The position numbers were made by a program, and so were the translations under genes. This document shows, in pieces, positions 33,594-47,047 of a stretch of 64,000 bases of DNA. The DNA comes from Cinclus cinclus. Lineage: Eukaryota > Chordata > Aves > Passeriformes > Cinclidae. Numbering within the stretch: the first letter of the stretch is position 1; every line of letters starts with the position of its first letter. The stretch covers positions 53,786,570 through 53,850,569 of the forward strand of contig NC_085046.1 of assembly GCF_963662255.1 (NCBI RefSeq), given 5' to 3'. Below the pieces are notes generated by a model, which saw only the letters and a list, made by a program, of their open reading frames with translations, did no database searches and was not told the DNA's origin.

Positions 33594-33780
33594 AGGCCCC
33601 TCTGCCCAAGGCTGCAGCCGCAGCCCTCGTGCTCCTGGCCGGGACACGGACAGCGTGCCCAAGGAGCGCCGGCGCCCCACAAAGAGGAAGGCCTCTAGAC
33701 CTCAGGACTCTCCCCAGCCCCCAAAAAGGCCGTCCCGCCAGCGCAAGCCCAAGCCAAGGCCCCTTGATTGTAGGAAGTAG
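32701..33780 (+). CDS. TOPORS-like: Copy 10: TOPORS-like RING E3 ligase, 359 aa
   Basis: Gly163 with 18 GCA codons (33535-33588) but Arg337, so it combines the long tract of copies 4 and 8 with the tail base of copies 2, 3 and 7. This combination suggests conversion or crossover within the gene. Confidence 0.9.
33535..33588 (+). repeat. GCA tract of copy 10, 18 codons
   Basis: Eighteen uninterrupted GCA codons. Confidence 0.95.
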
Positions 33781-36035
33781 GAGTAGGTGTAGGAGTAAAG
33801 AATCAATGTTAGGAGTTGGAAATTGTTTTTAGAAGTAGGAAATAAATGGTAGAGTTAGGGAATCAATTGTAGAAGTAGGAAATAAATTGTTGTTTCTCTG
33901 ACACAGTCTCAGAGTGTGGCTTTCTCGGCCTTCTCCTGTTGCCTTTTCCCTCTGCCCTCAAATGCCAATGTGGGCGGCAACTGGGAGGGGAAGGGATAGG
34001 AACATTGTAGCCACAGGGGCCCAGAGGAGCCCTGGCAGGGGCCTGTGCCCAGTGCTACAGGAAGACAAGAAGCAGCCCCCAGGCAGGCCAAGCTTGGGAC
34101 CCAGCCTGGGAGTCTGGAAAGCTTCCTGCTCTCAACTGCAGGGCAGGACAGGCCATCTTCATGGGGCATGAGCTGCAGGCAGCAAGCGAGCTAAAAGGGA
34201 CAGAAGGAGCCCTCAGCTGGGGTCACAGTCAGTGCTGCAGAGGAAAGCAAAACTTCTCGGGATCCAGAGCCAATGTGGCCTGAGGGAAAGTTCCTTCTTG
34301 ACCCCAGGGCTACTGATTGGCCGTGTTGAAAAGGGGCTCTGGAATGAAGGCAGCCAGTGGAAACACCGGTCGCCTTGGAGAACCACATGCCATCCTGCCT
34401 GTTCAGCAGAGTCAGCTGCACAGGACAACCCAGGGTCTGCCAGGCCAAGTGCCAGTGGCACAATAGGTAGAGTCTGCAAGGATGCTCCAGGAAGTCCCTG
34501 ATGCAAAGAGATGGAGAGATGCTTCGTTGGTGTGGCTAGCTTTTAGCTGTCAGAATAAACCAAAACTCTTGTAGGGATCTTCAGAAGATCCCGCCCTTCA
34601 AAATGACAATGGCCTGCACCGAGAGAGGGGCCAGCTTCCAGTCTGATGCCGCCCTGAGCACTGAAGGGGATGAGTGGAGGGAAAGAGCCAAGAGGAAGGA
34701 TGGATTTGAACAAATCCACAGGATTCCTGCCAAGCCATTGAAGCCTAAGTGCAGATGTATCATTGGCCAAGGAAATGAGTGACTTGAGATGGCAAGAAGT
34801 CAGATGTGTACAGGCAAGAAACGCAAGCCCTCTATTTAAGGAGGGTTCCGAACAATCAAGAGAGCTTTTGTCACGTGGATCACCGAGGGTTGTGTGTCTG
34901 TCTCCAGCCAGGACCGCGGTTACCGTTCTACTCAACGACAGCAGAGATTTTCTCCCCGTTTTGGACCGTTTTTGGTTTGCCCAAAAGGGTGCTTGATGCT
35001 TCTTTTTCAGTTCTCTCTCCATCGTCAACTTGATGTTTCAATGGGATGAGGAGAGCAACAGCGGGTTGCAAGGGTCACTGAGCTAAGGACCACACCATCG
35101 TGCCCGTCAACAGCGATCCAATGGGGCTGTGGAGAAGAAAAGAAATGGGAATTGAAAAGCAACCTGGCAAGAAGTTGATGCGGAGACTGGCAGGAGATGT
35201 CAGCATGTGCTCGCCTGTCCGAGTGGCGCAGGCGAGCAGCACTGAGAATAGAGAAGAAGGGCTGTCATGTCACGGGATTTAAAGCAGCCAAGCCACGTGC
35301 CTGATGTTCACAGAAGCCTCCCGTGCCAAAAGTGGGAAACTAGCAGGTAATGTGCTTCTAGAGGAGAAATGCTGGGACTAAGGTGGCCAAATGATTATAA
35401 AATCCGAGGCAAGAAAGAGGGAATGATGGCATGGCCCACGTACCCCATGTTTTCTCCTGAGGCCGTGGACTTGCAGGGGCTAAAGGCCCGCTCTGGCAGA
35501 TTTGGAAGGCAGTCAAGGCAGCCAGGCGAGAGCAGTGACATCAGCGTGACATCAGCGGCCCACAAACCGCATGGGTGGCAACCTCAGTGAGCAAAGCATT
35601 GTGACCTCACATCCCTCACTGCTTATGTTTGGGCACAGACAGAGCTGGGCTCAGACCGGCTCGCGCCTGGACTCCTGGCAAGCGTGCCTGCGAGGACTGG
35701 AAGCCCGCGAGGTCCTTGGGAGCTGCTGTGGGCAAGTCTGGGTTGTGATTCCCACGCCTTTGCCTGTTTCCTTAGCCATACGTGGTTGAGGAAGCCAAGC
35801 AGTGTGAGCGGTGCTTGCGGCGGCACAGGTGAGCGGTGCAGGAAAGGACTACGGGGTGGCCGTGGGCTGGGCGATGGTGTCTGGGGAGCTGTGAGTGTGT
35901 GGTGTCCTTCTTGAGGGGCCTGGGCGCTCCTTTGAGCCGCCCATCTCCCTGGGACAGCAAGTGACCTGTTTTGCAGCGTGTCACACCAGCAGGAGGGAGC
36001 AGCTGCTGTGCCCAGCTCTGCTGCAAGCCACAAGC
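33781..36035. other. Spacer 10, upstream of copy 11
   Basis: Long form with GAAGGGATAG (near 33990), as in spacers 0, 1 and 12, but with the ACAGGCAAGAAA type of spacers 4 and 8 further on. It is thus a mosaic. Poly(A) signals at 33841 and 33881, palindrome 34574-34592, TATAAAA 35396-35402, CRE-like cluster ending 35609, leader intron 35829-35976. Private GGGACTAAGG near 35375. Confidence 0.8.
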
Positions 36036-36868
36036 ATGGCCACGGAGACAGACTGGAACTGCCCCATCTGCCGTGACGGTCCCGGTGAAAAGGCTTCTGT
36101 AACACCGTGCGTCCACCAGTTCTGCCTGGGCTGCATTGTGCGCTGGGTCAAGACCAAGCCATTGTGCCCCCTGTGCAGGCAGCCTATCAAGAGCATCGTT
36201 TACTCTGTTCGGTCGGAGGAAGACTTTCTGGAGATAGCTCTCCCAAGCTCCTCAGACTCATGGGCTGCTGGTCACCAGGATGAGCAGGGGGCTGCGGAGC
36301 GCATGCCCAGCACCTATGTAGCTGGCTTCCCAGCTGAGCTCTGGGCTGGCATTTTCCAGGACTGCTCAGAAATCCTGGAGCCCCTGCTGCCCTGGCTGAA
36401 CCAGGAGCTTTCGCAGCTGCTCAGGACCCACTGGTGGGAGGTGGCTCTGGCACAGAGTGTGGTCGTAGCCAATTTGTGCTACTATGGGCTGAGGCAGGAG
36501 GCCTTGGTCCAGGAGCTGCAAGCCCTGCTGCAGGAGCAGACGGTGGCATTTGTGCGCCGGCTCATTGACACTGCTGCTGACAGGTGCAGTGATGAGATCC
36601 TGCGGCGGATGAACCTCCTGAACTCCCATGCTCAGGAGGAAGAGGAGCAGGAGCAGGAGCAGGAGGAAGAGGAGGAGGGTCCCAAAGGCATCACTGCCTC
36701 CCTCCAGGGGACTCTCACCCCCATGGTGGCCTCCTCCCACAGCCCTATGGTCTCCAATGTGGAAGCAGACACTGGAACATTGGAAGCCACGCTGCGTGAG
36801 GGGCCCAGCCGCTCTCCATCCATGCCCGTCCATGCAGAGCGGGAGCAGCCCCAGGACGAGCCTGGCGA

Positions 36869-36904
<36 letters not shown>

Positions 36905-37091
36905 AGGCCCCTCTGCCCAAGGCTGCAGCCGCAGCCCTCGTGCTCCTGGCCGGGACACGGACAGCGTGCCCAAGGAGCGCCGGCGCCCCACAAAGAGGAA
37001 GGCCTCTAGACCTCAGGACTCTCCCCAGCCCCCAAAAAGGCCGTCCCGCCAGCGCAAGCCCAAGCCAAGGCCCCTTGATTGTAGGAAGTAG
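36036..37091 (+). CDS. TOPORS-like: Copy 11: TOPORS-like RING E3 ligase, 351 aa
   Basis: Ala163, ten GCA codons (36870-36899), Arg337. First copy whose 3' flank has the late-array type: TAGATGTAGG after the stop, TTAGGAAATC between the poly(A) signals and CTGAGAG beyond them. Confidence 0.9.
36870..36899 (+). repeat. GCA tract of copy 11, 10 codons
   Basis: Ten uninterrupted GCA codons, a length shared with copies 13 and 14. Confidence 0.95.
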
Positions 37092-39346
37092 GAGTAGATG
37101 TAGGAGTAAAGAATCAATGTTAGGAGTTGGAAATTGTTTTTAGAAGTAGGAAATAAATGGTAGAGTTAGGAAATCAATTGTAGAAGTAGGAAATAAATTG
37201 TTGTTTCTCTGACACAGTCTGAGAGTGTGGCTTTCTCGGCCTTCTCCTGTTGCCTTTTCCCTCTGCCCTCAAATGCCAATGTGGGCGGCAACTGGGAGGG
37301 GAGGGGATAGGAACATTGTAGCCACAGGGGCCCAGAGGAGCCCTGGCAGGGGCCTGTGCCCAGTGCTACAGGAAGACAAGAAGCAGCCCCCAGGCAGGCC
37401 AAGCTTGGGACCCAGCCTGGGAGTCTGGAAAGCTTCCTGCTCTCAACTGCAGGGCAGGACAGGCCATCTTCATGGGGCATGAGCTGCAGGCAGCAAGCGA
37501 GCTAAAAGGGACAGAAGGAGCCCTCAGCTGGGGTCACAGTCAGTGCTGCAGAGGAAAGCAAAACTTCTCGGGATCCAGAGCCAATGTGGCCTGAGGGAAA
37601 GTTCCTTCTTGACCCCAGGGCTACTGATTGGCCGTGTTGAAAAGGGGCTCTGGAATGAAGGCAGCCAGTGGAAACACCGGTCGCCTTGGAGAACCACATG
37701 CCATCCTGCCTGTTCAGCAGAGTCAGTTGCACAGGGCAACCCAGGGTCTGCCAGGCCAAGTGCCAGTGGCACAATAGGTAGAGTCTGCAAGGATGCTCCA
37801 GGAAGACCCTGATGCAAAGAGATGGAGAGATGCTTCATTGGTGTGGCTAGCTTTTAGCTGTCAGAATAAACCAAAACTCTTGTAGGGATCTTCAGAAGAT
37901 CCCGCCCTTCAAAATGACAGTGGCCCGCACCGAGAGAGGGGCCGGCTTCCAGTTTGATGCCGCCCTGAGCACTGAAGGGGATGAGTGGAGGGAAAGAGCC
38001 AAGAGGAAGGATGGATTTGAACAAATCCACAGGATTCCTGCCAAGCCATTGAAGCCTAAGTGCAGATGTATCATTGGCCAAGGAAATGAGTGACTTGAGA
38101 TGGCAACAAGTCAGATGTGTACAGGCGAGAAACGCAAGCCCTCTATTTAAGGAGGGTTCCGAACAATCAAGAGAGCTTTTGTCACGTGGATCACCGAGGG
38201 TTGTGTGTCTGTCTCCAGCCAGGACCGCGGTTACCGTTCTACTCAACGACAGCAGAGATTTTCTCCCCGTTTTGGACCGTTTTTGGTTTGCCCAAAAGGG
38301 TGCTTGATGCTTCTTTTTCAGTTCTCTCTCCATCGTCAACTTGATGTTTCAATGGGATGAGGAGAGCAACAGCGGGTTGCAAGGGTCACTGAGCTAAGGA
38401 CCACAGCATCGTGCCCGTCAACAGCGATCCAATGGGGCTGTGGAGAAGAAAAGAAATGGGAATTGAAAAGCAACCTGGCAAGAAGTTGATGCGGAGACTG
38501 GCAGGAGATGTCAGCATGTGCTCGCCTGTCCGAGTGGCGCAGGCGAGCAGCACTGAGAATAGAGAAGAAGGGCTGTCATGTCACGGGATTTAAAGCAGCC
38601 AAGCCACGTGCCTGATGTTCACAGAAGCCTCCCGTGCCAAAAGTGGGAAACTAGCAGGTAATGTGCTTCTAGAGGAGAAATGCTGGGACTGAGGTGGCCA
38701 AATGATTATAAAATCCAAGGCAAGAAAGAGGGAATGATGGCATGGCCCACGTACCCCATGTTTTCTCCTGAGGCCGTGTACTTGCAGGGGCTAAAGGCCT
38801 GCTCTGGCAGATTTGGAAGGCAGTCAAGGCAGCCAGGCGAGAGCAGTGACATCAGCGTGACATCAGCGGCCCACAAACCGCATGGGTGGCAACCTCAGTG
38901 AGCAAAGCATTGTGACCTCACATCCCTCACTGCTTATGTTTGGGCACAGACAGAGCTGGGCTCAGACCGGCTCGCGCCTGGACTCCTGGCAAGCGTGCCT
39001 GCGAGGACTGGAAGCCCGCGAGGTCCTTGGGAGCTGCTGTGGGCAAGTCTGGGTTGTGATTCCCACGCCTTTGCCTGTTTCCTTAGCCATACGTGGTTGA
39101 GGAAGCCAAGCAGTGTGAGCGGTGCTTGCGGCGGCACAGGTGAGCGGTGCAGGAAAGGACTACGGGGTGGCCGTGGGCTGGGCGATGGTGTCTGGGGAGC
39201 TGTGAGTGTGTGGTGTCCTTCTTGAGGGGCCTGGGCGCTCCTTTGAGCCGCCCATCTCCCTGGGACAGCAAGTGACCTGTTTTGCAGCGTGTCACACCAG
39301 CAGGAGGGAGCAGCTGCTGTGCCCAGCTCTGCTGCAAGCCACAAGC
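37092..39346. other. Spacer 11, upstream of copy 12
   Basis: Long form. First spacer with G at the three-state site (ACCACAGCATCG near 38402). Poly(A) signals at 37152 and 37192, palindrome 37885-37903, TATAAAA 38707-38713, CRE-like cluster ending 38920, leader intron 39140-39287. Private GTGGCCCGCACC near 37920. Confidence 0.8.
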
Positions 39347-40179
39347 ATGGCCACGGAGACAGACTGGAACTGCCCCATCTGCCGTGACGGTCCCGGTGAA
39401 AAGGCTTCTGTAACACCGTGCGTCCACCAGTTCTGCCTGGGCTGCATTGTGCGCTGGGTCAAGACCAAGCCATTGTGCCCCCTGTGCAGGCAGCCTATCA
39501 AGAGCATCGTTTACTCTGTTCGGTCGGAGGAAGACTTTCTGGAGATAGCTCTCCCAAGCTCCTCAGACTCATGGGCTGCTGGTCACCAGGATGAGCAGGG
39601 GGCTGCGGAGCGCATGCCCAGCACCTATGTAGCTGGCTTCCCAGCTGAGCTCTGGGCTGGCATTTTCCAGGACTGCTCAGAAATCCTGGAGCCCCTGCTG
39701 CCCTGGCTGAACCAGGAGCTTTCGCAGCTGCTCAGGACCCACTGGTGGGAGGTGGCTCTGGCACAGAGTGTGGTCATAGCCAATTTGTGCTACTATGGGC
39801 TGAGGCAGGAGGCCTTGGTCCAGGAGCTGCAAGGCCTGCTGCAGGAGCAGACGGTGGCATTTGTGCGCCGGCTCATTGACACTGCTGCTGACAGGTGCAG
39901 TGATGAGATCCTGCGGCGGATGAACCTCCTGAACTCCCATGCTCAGGAGGAAGAGGAGCAGGAGCAGGAGCAGGAGGAAGAGGAGGAGGGTCCCAAAGGC
40001 ATCACTGCCTCCCTCCAGGGGACTCTCACCCCCATGGTGGCCTCCTCCCACAGCCCTATGGTCTCCAATGTGGAAGCAGACACTGGAACATTGGAAGCCA
40101 CGCTGCGTGAGGGGCCCAGCCGCTCTCCATCCATGCCCGTCCATGCAGAGCGGGAGCAGCCCCAGGACGAGCCTGGCGA

Positions 40180-40242
<63 letters not shown>

Positions 40243-40429
40243 AGGCCCCTCTGCCCAAGGCTGCAGCCGCAGCCCTCGTGCTCCTGGCCGGGACACGGAC
40301 AGCGTGCCCAAGGAGCGCCGGCGCCCCACAAAGAGGAAGGCCTCTAGACCTCAGGACTCTCCCCAGCCCCCAAAAAGGCCGTCCCGCCAGCGCAAGCCCA
40401 AGCCAAGGCCCCTTGATTGTAGGAAGTAG
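39347..40429 (+). CDS. TOPORS-like: Copy 12: TOPORS-like RING E3 ligase, 360 aa
   Basis: Gly163, 19 GCA codons (40181-40237), Arg337. Private Val144Ile in the helical region (GTA to ATA, a CpG transition read on the other strand), a conservative change. Confidence 0.9.
40181..40237 (+). repeat. GCA tract of copy 12, 19 codons
   Basis: Nineteen uninterrupted GCA codons. Confidence 0.95.
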
Positions 40430-42684
40430 GAGTAGGTGTAGGAGTAAAGAATCAATGTTAGGAGTTGGAAATTGTTTTTAGAAGTAGGAAATAAATGGTA
40501 GAGTTAGGGAATCAATTTTAGAAGTAGGAAATAAATTGTTGTTTCTCTGACACAGTCTCAGAGTGTGGCTTTCTCGGCCTTCTCCTGTTGCCTTTTCCCT
40601 CTGCCCTCAAATGCCAATGTGGGCGGCAACTGGGAGGGGAAGGGATAGGAACATTGTAGCCACAGGGGCCCAGAGGAGCCCTGGCAGGGGCCTGTGCCCA
40701 GTGCTACAGGAAGACAAGAAGCAGCCCCCAGGCAGGCCAAGCTTGGGACCCAGCCTGGGAGTCTGGAAAGCTTCCTGCTCTCAACTGCAGGGCAGGACAG
40801 GCCATCTTCATGGGGCATGAGCTGCAGGCAGCAAGCGAGCTAAAAGGGACAGAAGGAGCCCTCAGCTGGGGTCACAGTCAGTGCTGCAGAGGAAAGCAAA
40901 ACTTCTCGGGATCCAGAGCCAATGTGGCCTGAGGGAAAGTTCCTTCTTGACCCCAGGGCTACTGATTGGCCGTGTTGAAAAGGGGCTCTGGAATGAAGGC
41001 AGCCAGTGGAAACACCGGTCGCCTTGGAGAACCACATGCCATCCTGCCTGTTCAGCAGAGTCAGCTGCACAGGACAACCCAGGGTCTGCCAGGCCAAGTG
41101 CCAGTGGCACAATAGGTAGAGTCTGCAAGGATGCTCCAGGAAGTCCCTGATGCAAAGAGATGGAGAGATGCTTCGTTGGTGTGGCTAGCTTTTAGCTGTC
41201 AGAATAAACCAAAACTCTTGTAGGGATCTTCAGAAGATCCCGCCCTTCAAAATGACAATGGCCTGCACCGAGAGAGGGGCCAGCTTCCAGTCTGATGCCG
41301 CCCTGAGCACTGAAGGGGATGAGTGGAGGGAAAGAGCCAAGAGGAAGGATGGATTTGAACAAATCCACAGGATTCCTGCCAAGCCATTGAAGCCTAAGTG
41401 CAGATGTATCATTGGCCAAGGAAATGAGTGACTTGAGATGGCAAGAAGTCAGATGTGTACAGGCAAGAAACGCAAGCCCTCTATTTAAGGAGGGTTCCGA
41501 ACAATCAAGAGAGCTTTTGTCACGTGGATCACCGAGGGTTGTGTGTCTGTCTCCAGCCAGGACCGCGGTTACCGTTCTACTCAACGACAGCAGAGATTTT
41601 CTCCCCGTTTTGGACCGTTTTTGGTTTGCCCAAAAGGGTGCTTGATGCTTCTTTTTCAGTTCTCTCTCCATCGTCAACTTGATGTTTCAATGGGATGAGG
41701 AGAGCAACAGCGGGTTGCAAGGGTCACTGAGCTAAGGACCACAGCATCGTGCCCGTCAACAGCGATCCAATGGGGCTGTGGAGAAGAAAAGAAATGGGAA
41801 TTGAAAAGCAACCTGGCAAGAAGTTGATGCGGAGACTGGCAGGAGATGTCAGCATGTGCTCGCCTGTCCGAGTGGCGCAGGCGAGCAGCACTGAGAATAG
41901 AGAAGAAGGGCTGTCATGTCACGGGATTTAAAGCAGCCAAGCCACGTGCCTGATGTTCACAGAAGCCTCCCGTGCCAAAAGTGGGAAACTAGCAGGTAAT
42001 GTGCTTCTAGAGGAGAAATGCTGGGACTGAGGTGGCCAAATGATTATAAAATCCGAGGCAAGAAAGAGGGAATGATGGCATGGCCCACGTACCCCATGTT
42101 TTCTCCTGAGGCCGTGGACTTGCAGGGGCTAAAGGCCCGCTCTGGCAGATTTGGAAGGCAGTCAAGGCAGCCAGGCGAGAGCAGTGACATCAGCGTGACA
42201 TCAGCGGCCCACAAACCGCATGGGTGGCAACCTCAGTGAGCAAAGCATTGTGACCTCACATCCCTCACTGCTTATGTTTGGGCACAGACAGAGCTGGGCT
42301 CAGACCGGCTCGCGCCTGGACTCCTGGCAAGCGTGCCTGCGAGGACTGGAAGCCCGCGAGGTCCTTGGGAGCTGCTGTGGGCAAGTCTGGCTTGTGATTC
42401 CCACGCCTTTGCCTGTTTCCTTAGCCATACGTGGTTGAGGAAGCCAAGCAGTGTGAGCGGTGCTTGCGGCGGCACAGGTGAGCGGTGCAGGAAAGGACTA
42501 CGGGGTGGCCGTGGGCTGGGCGATGGTGTCTGGGGAGCTGTGAGTGTGTGGTGTCCTTCTTGAGGGGCCTGGGCGCTCCTTTGAGCCGCCCATCTCCCTG
42601 GGACAGCAAGTGACCTGTTTTGCAGCGTGTCACACCAGCAGGAGGGAGCAGCTGCTGTGCCCAGCTCTGCTGCAAGCCACAAGC
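40430..42684. other. Spacer 12, upstream of copy 13
   Basis: Long form and close to spacer 10 (GAAGGGATAG, ACAGGCAAGAAA) but with G at the three-state site. TCTGGCTTGTG near 42387 in the leader exon is shared only with spacer 13. Poly(A) signals at 40490 and 40530, palindrome 41223-41241, TATAAAA 42045-42051, CRE-like cluster ending 42258, leader intron 42478-42625. Confidence 0.8.
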
Positions 42685-43517
42685 ATGGCCACGGAGACAG
42701 ACTGGAACTGCCCCATCTGCCGTGACGGTCCCGGTGAAAAGGCTTCTGTAACACCGTGCGTCCACCAGTTCTGCCTGGGCTGCATTGTGCGCTGGGTCAA
42801 GACCAAGCCATTGTGCCCCCTGTGCAGGCAGCCTATCAAGAGCATCGTTTACTCTGTTCGGTCGGAGGAAGACTTTCTGGAGATAGCTCTCCCAAGCTCC
42901 TCAGACTCATGGGCTGCTGGTCACCAGGATGAGCAGGGGGCTGCGGAGCGCATGCCCAGCACCTATGTAGCTGGCTTCCCAGCTGAGCTCTGGGCTGGCA
43001 TTTTCCAGGACTGCTCAGAAATCCTGGAGCCCCTGCTGCCCTGGCTGAACCAGGAGCTTTCGCAGCTGCTCAGGACCCACTGGTGGGAGGTGGCTCTGGC
43101 ACAGAGTGTGGTCGTAGCCAATTTGTGCTACTATGGGCTGAGGCAGGAGGCCTTGGTCCAGGAGCTGCAAGGCCTGCTGCAGGAGCAGACGGTGGCATTT
43201 GTGCGCCGGCTCATTGACACTGCTGCTGACAGGTGCAGTGATGAGATCCTGCGGCGGATGAACCTCCTGAACTCCCATGCTCAGGAGGAAGAGGAGCAGG
43301 AGCAGGAGCAGGAGGAAGAGGAGGAGGGTCCCAAAGGCATCACTGCCTCCCTCCAGGGGACTCTCACCCCCATGGTGGCCTCCTCCCACAGCCCTATGGT
43401 CTCCAATGTGGAAGCAGACACTGGAACATTGGAAGCCACGCTGCGTGAGGGGCCCAGCCGCTCTCCATCCATGCCCGTCCATGCAGAGCGGGAGCAGCCC
43501 CAGGACGAGCCTGGCGA

Positions 43518-43553
<36 letters not shown>

Positions 43554-43740
43554 AGGCCCCTCTGCCCAAGGCTGCAGCCGCAGCCCTCGTGCTCCTGGCC
43601 GGGACACGGACAGCGTGCCCAAGGAGCGCCGGCGCCCCACAAAGAGGAAGGCCTCTAGACCTCAGGACTCTCCCCAGCCCCCAAAAAGGCCGTCCCGCCA
43701 GTGCAAGCCCAAGCCAAGGCCCCTTGATTGTAGGAAGTAG
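42685..43740 (+). CDS. TOPORS-like: Copy 13: TOPORS-like RING E3 ligase, 351 aa
   Basis: Gly163, ten GCA codons (43519-43548), Pro327, Cys337. With its spacer it forms a 3,307-bp unit equal in length to the next one. The two proteins differ only at residue 327. Confidence 0.9.
43519..43548 (+). repeat. GCA tract of copy 13, 10 codons
   Basis: Ten uninterrupted GCA codons. Confidence 0.95.
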
Positions 43741-45991
43741 GAGTAGATGTAGGAGTAAAGAATCAATGTTAGGAGTTGGAAATTGTTTTTAGAAGTAGGA
43801 AATAAATGGTAGAGTTAGGAAATCAATTGTAGAAGTAGGAAATAAATTGTTGTTTCTCTGACACAGTCTGAGAGTGTGGCTTTCTCGGCCTTCTCCTGTT
43901 GCCTTTTCCCTCTGCCCTCAAATGCCAATGTGGGCGGCAACTGGGAGGGGAGGGGATAGGAACATTGTAGCCACAGGGGCCCAGAGGAGCCCTGGCAGGG
44001 GCCTGTGCCCAGTGCTACAGGAAGACAAGAAGCAGCCCCCAGGCCAAGCTTGGGACCCAGCCTGGGAGTCTGGAAAGCTTCCTGCTCTCAACTGCAGGGC
44101 AGGACAGGCCATCTTCATGGGGCATGAGCTGCAGGCAGCAAGCGAGCTAAAAGGGACAGAAGGAGCCCTCAGCTGGGGTCACAGTCAGTGCTGCAGAGGA
44201 AAGCAAAACTTCTCGGGATCCAGAGCCAATGTGGCCTGAGGGAAAGTTCCTTCTTGACCCCAGGGCTACTGATTGGCCGTGTTGAAAAGGGGCTCTGGAA
44301 TGAAGGCAGCCAGTGGAAACACCGGTCGCCTTGGAGAACCACATGCCATCCTGCCTGTTCAGCAGAGTCAGTTGCACAGGGCAACCCAGGGTCTGCCAGG
44401 CCAAGTGCCAGTGGCACAATAGGTAGAGTCTGCAAGGATGCTCCAGGAAGACCCTGATGCAAAGAGATGGAGAGATGCTTCATTGGTGTGGCTAGCTTTT
44501 AGCTGTCAGAATAAACCAAAACTCTTGTAGGGATCTTCAGAAGATCCCGCCCTTCAAAATGACAGTGGCCTGCACCGAGAGAGGGGCCGGCTTCCAGTTT
44601 GATGCCGCCCTGAGCACTGAAGGGGATGAGTGGAGGGAAAGAGCCAAGAGGAAGGATGGATTTGAACAAATCCACAGGATTCCTGCCAAGCCATTGAAGC
44701 CTAAGTGCAGATGTATCATTGGCCAAGGAAATGAGTGACTTGAGATGGCAACAAGTCAGATGTGTACAGGCGAGAAACGCAAGCCCTCTATTTAAGGAGG
44801 GTTCCGAACAATCAAGAGAGCTTTTGTCACGTGGATCACCGAGGGTTGTGTGTCTGTCTCCAGCCAGGACCGCGGTTACCGTTCTACTCAACGACAGCAG
44901 AGATTTTCTCCCCGTTTTGGACCGTTTTTGGTTTGCCCAAAAGGGTGCTTGATGCTTCTTTTTCAGTTCTCTCTCCATCGTCAACTTGATGTTTCAATGG
45001 GATGAGGAGAGCAACAGCGGGTTGCAAGGGTCACTGAGCTAAGGACCACAGCATCGTGCCCGTCAACAGCGATCCAATGGGGCTGTGGAGAAGAAAAGAA
45101 ATGGGAATTGAAAAGCAACCTGGCAAGAAGTTGATGCGGAGACTGGCAGGAGATGTCAGCATGTGCTCGCCTGTCCGAGTGGCGCAGGCGAGCAGCACTG
45201 AGAATAGAGAAGAAGGGCTGTCATGTCACGGGATTTAAAGCAGCCAAGCCACGTGCCTGATGTTCACAGAAGCCTCCCGTGCCAAAAGTGGGAAACTAGC
45301 AGGTAATGTGCTTCTAGAGGAGAAATGCTGGGACTGAGGTGGCCAAATGATTATAAAATCCGAGGCAAGAAAGAGGGAATGATGGCATGGCCCACGTACC
45401 CCATGTTTTCTCCTGAGGCCGTGGACTTGCAGGGGCTAAAGGCCCGCTCTGGCAGATTTGGAAGGCAGTCAAGGCAGCCAGGCGAGAGCAGTGACATCAG
45501 CGTGACATCAGCGGCCCACAAACCGCATGGGTGGCAACCTCAGTGAGCAAAGCATTGTGACCTCACATCCCTCACTGCTTATGTTTGGGCACAGACAGAG
45601 CTGGGCTCAGACCGGCTCGCGCCTGGACTCCTGGCAAGCGTGCCTGCGAGGACTGGAAGCCCGCGAGGTCCTTGGGAGCTGCTGTGGGCAAGTCTGGCTT
45701 GTGATTCCCACGCCTTTGCCTGTTTCCTTAGCCATACGTGGTTGAGGAAGCCAAGCAGTGTGAGCGGTGCTTGCGGCGGCACAGGTGAGCGGTGCAGGAA
45801 AGGACTACGGGGTGGCCGTGGGCTGGGCGATGGTGTCTGGGGAGCTGTGAGTGTGTGGTGTCCTTCTTGAGGGGCCTGGGCGCTCCTTTGAGCCGCCCAT
45901 CTCCCTGGGACAGCAAGTGACCTGTTTTGCAGCGTGTCACACCAGCAGGAGGGAGCAGCTGCTGTGCCCAGCTCTGCTGCAAGCCACAAGC
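43741..45991. other. Spacer 13, upstream of copy 14
   Basis: Short form; from here to the right edge all spacers lack the second AGGC. Poly(A) signals at 43801 and 43841, palindrome 44530-44548, TATAAAA 45352-45358, CRE-like cluster ending 45565, leader intron 45785-45932. Confidence 0.8.
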
Positions 45992-46824
45992 ATGGCCACG
46001 GAGACAGACTGGAACTGCCCCATCTGCCGTGACGGTCCCGGTGAAAAGGCTTCTGTAACACCGTGCGTCCACCAGTTCTGCCTGGGCTGCATTGTGCGCT
46101 GGGTCAAGACCAAGCCATTGTGCCCCCTGTGCAGGCAGCCTATCAAGAGCATCGTTTACTCTGTTCGGTCGGAGGAAGACTTTCTGGAGATAGCTCTCCC
46201 AAGCTCCTCAGACTCATGGGCTGCTGGTCACCAGGATGAGCAGGGGGCTGCGGAGCGCATGCCCAGCACCTATGTAGCTGGCTTCCCAGCTGAGCTCTGG
46301 GCTGGCATTTTCCAGGACTGCTCAGAAATCCTGGAGCCCCTGCTGCCCTGGCTGAACCAGGAGCTTTCGCAGCTGCTCAGGACCCACTGGTGGGAGGTGG
46401 CTCTGGCACAGAGTGTGGTCGTAGCCAATTTGTGCTACTATGGGCTGAGGCAGGAGGCCTTGGTCCAGGAGCTGCAAGGCCTGCTGCAGGAGCAGACGGT
46501 GGCATTTGTGCGCCGGCTCATTGACACTGCTGCTGACAGGTGCAGTGATGAGATCCTGCGGCGGATGAACCTCCTGAACTCCCATGCTCAGGAGGAAGAG
46601 GAGCAGGAGCAGGAGCAGGAGGAAGAGGAGGAGGGTCCCAAAGGCATCACTGCCTCCCTCCAGGGGACTCTCACCCCCATGGTGGCCTCCTCCCACAGCC
46701 CTATGGTCTCCAATGTGGAAGCAGACACTGGAACATTGGAAGCCACGCTGCGTGAGGGGCCCAGCCGCTCTCCATCCATGCCCGTCCATGCAGAGCGGGA
46801 GCAGCCCCAGGACGAGCCTGGCGA

Positions 46825-46860
<36 letters not shown>

Positions 46861-47047
46861 AGGCCCCTCTGCCCAAGGCTGCAGCCGCAGCCCTCGTGCT
46901 CCTGGCCGGGACACGGACAGCGTGCCCAAGGAGCGCCGGCGCCCCACAAAGAGGAAGGCCTCTAGACCTCAGGACTCTGCCCAGCCCCCAAAAAGGCCGT
47001 CCCGCCAGTGCAAGCCCAAGCCAAGGCCCCTTGATTGTAGGAAGTAG
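45992..47047 (+). CDS. TOPORS-like: Copy 14: TOPORS-like RING E3 ligase, 351 aa
   Basis: Gly163, ten GCA codons (46826-46855), Cys337, and the first Ala327 (CCC to GCC) in the array, a variant then found in copies 16-19 but not 15. Confidence 0.9.
46826..46855 (+). repeat. GCA tract of copy 14, 10 codons
   Basis: Ten uninterrupted GCA codons. Confidence 0.95.
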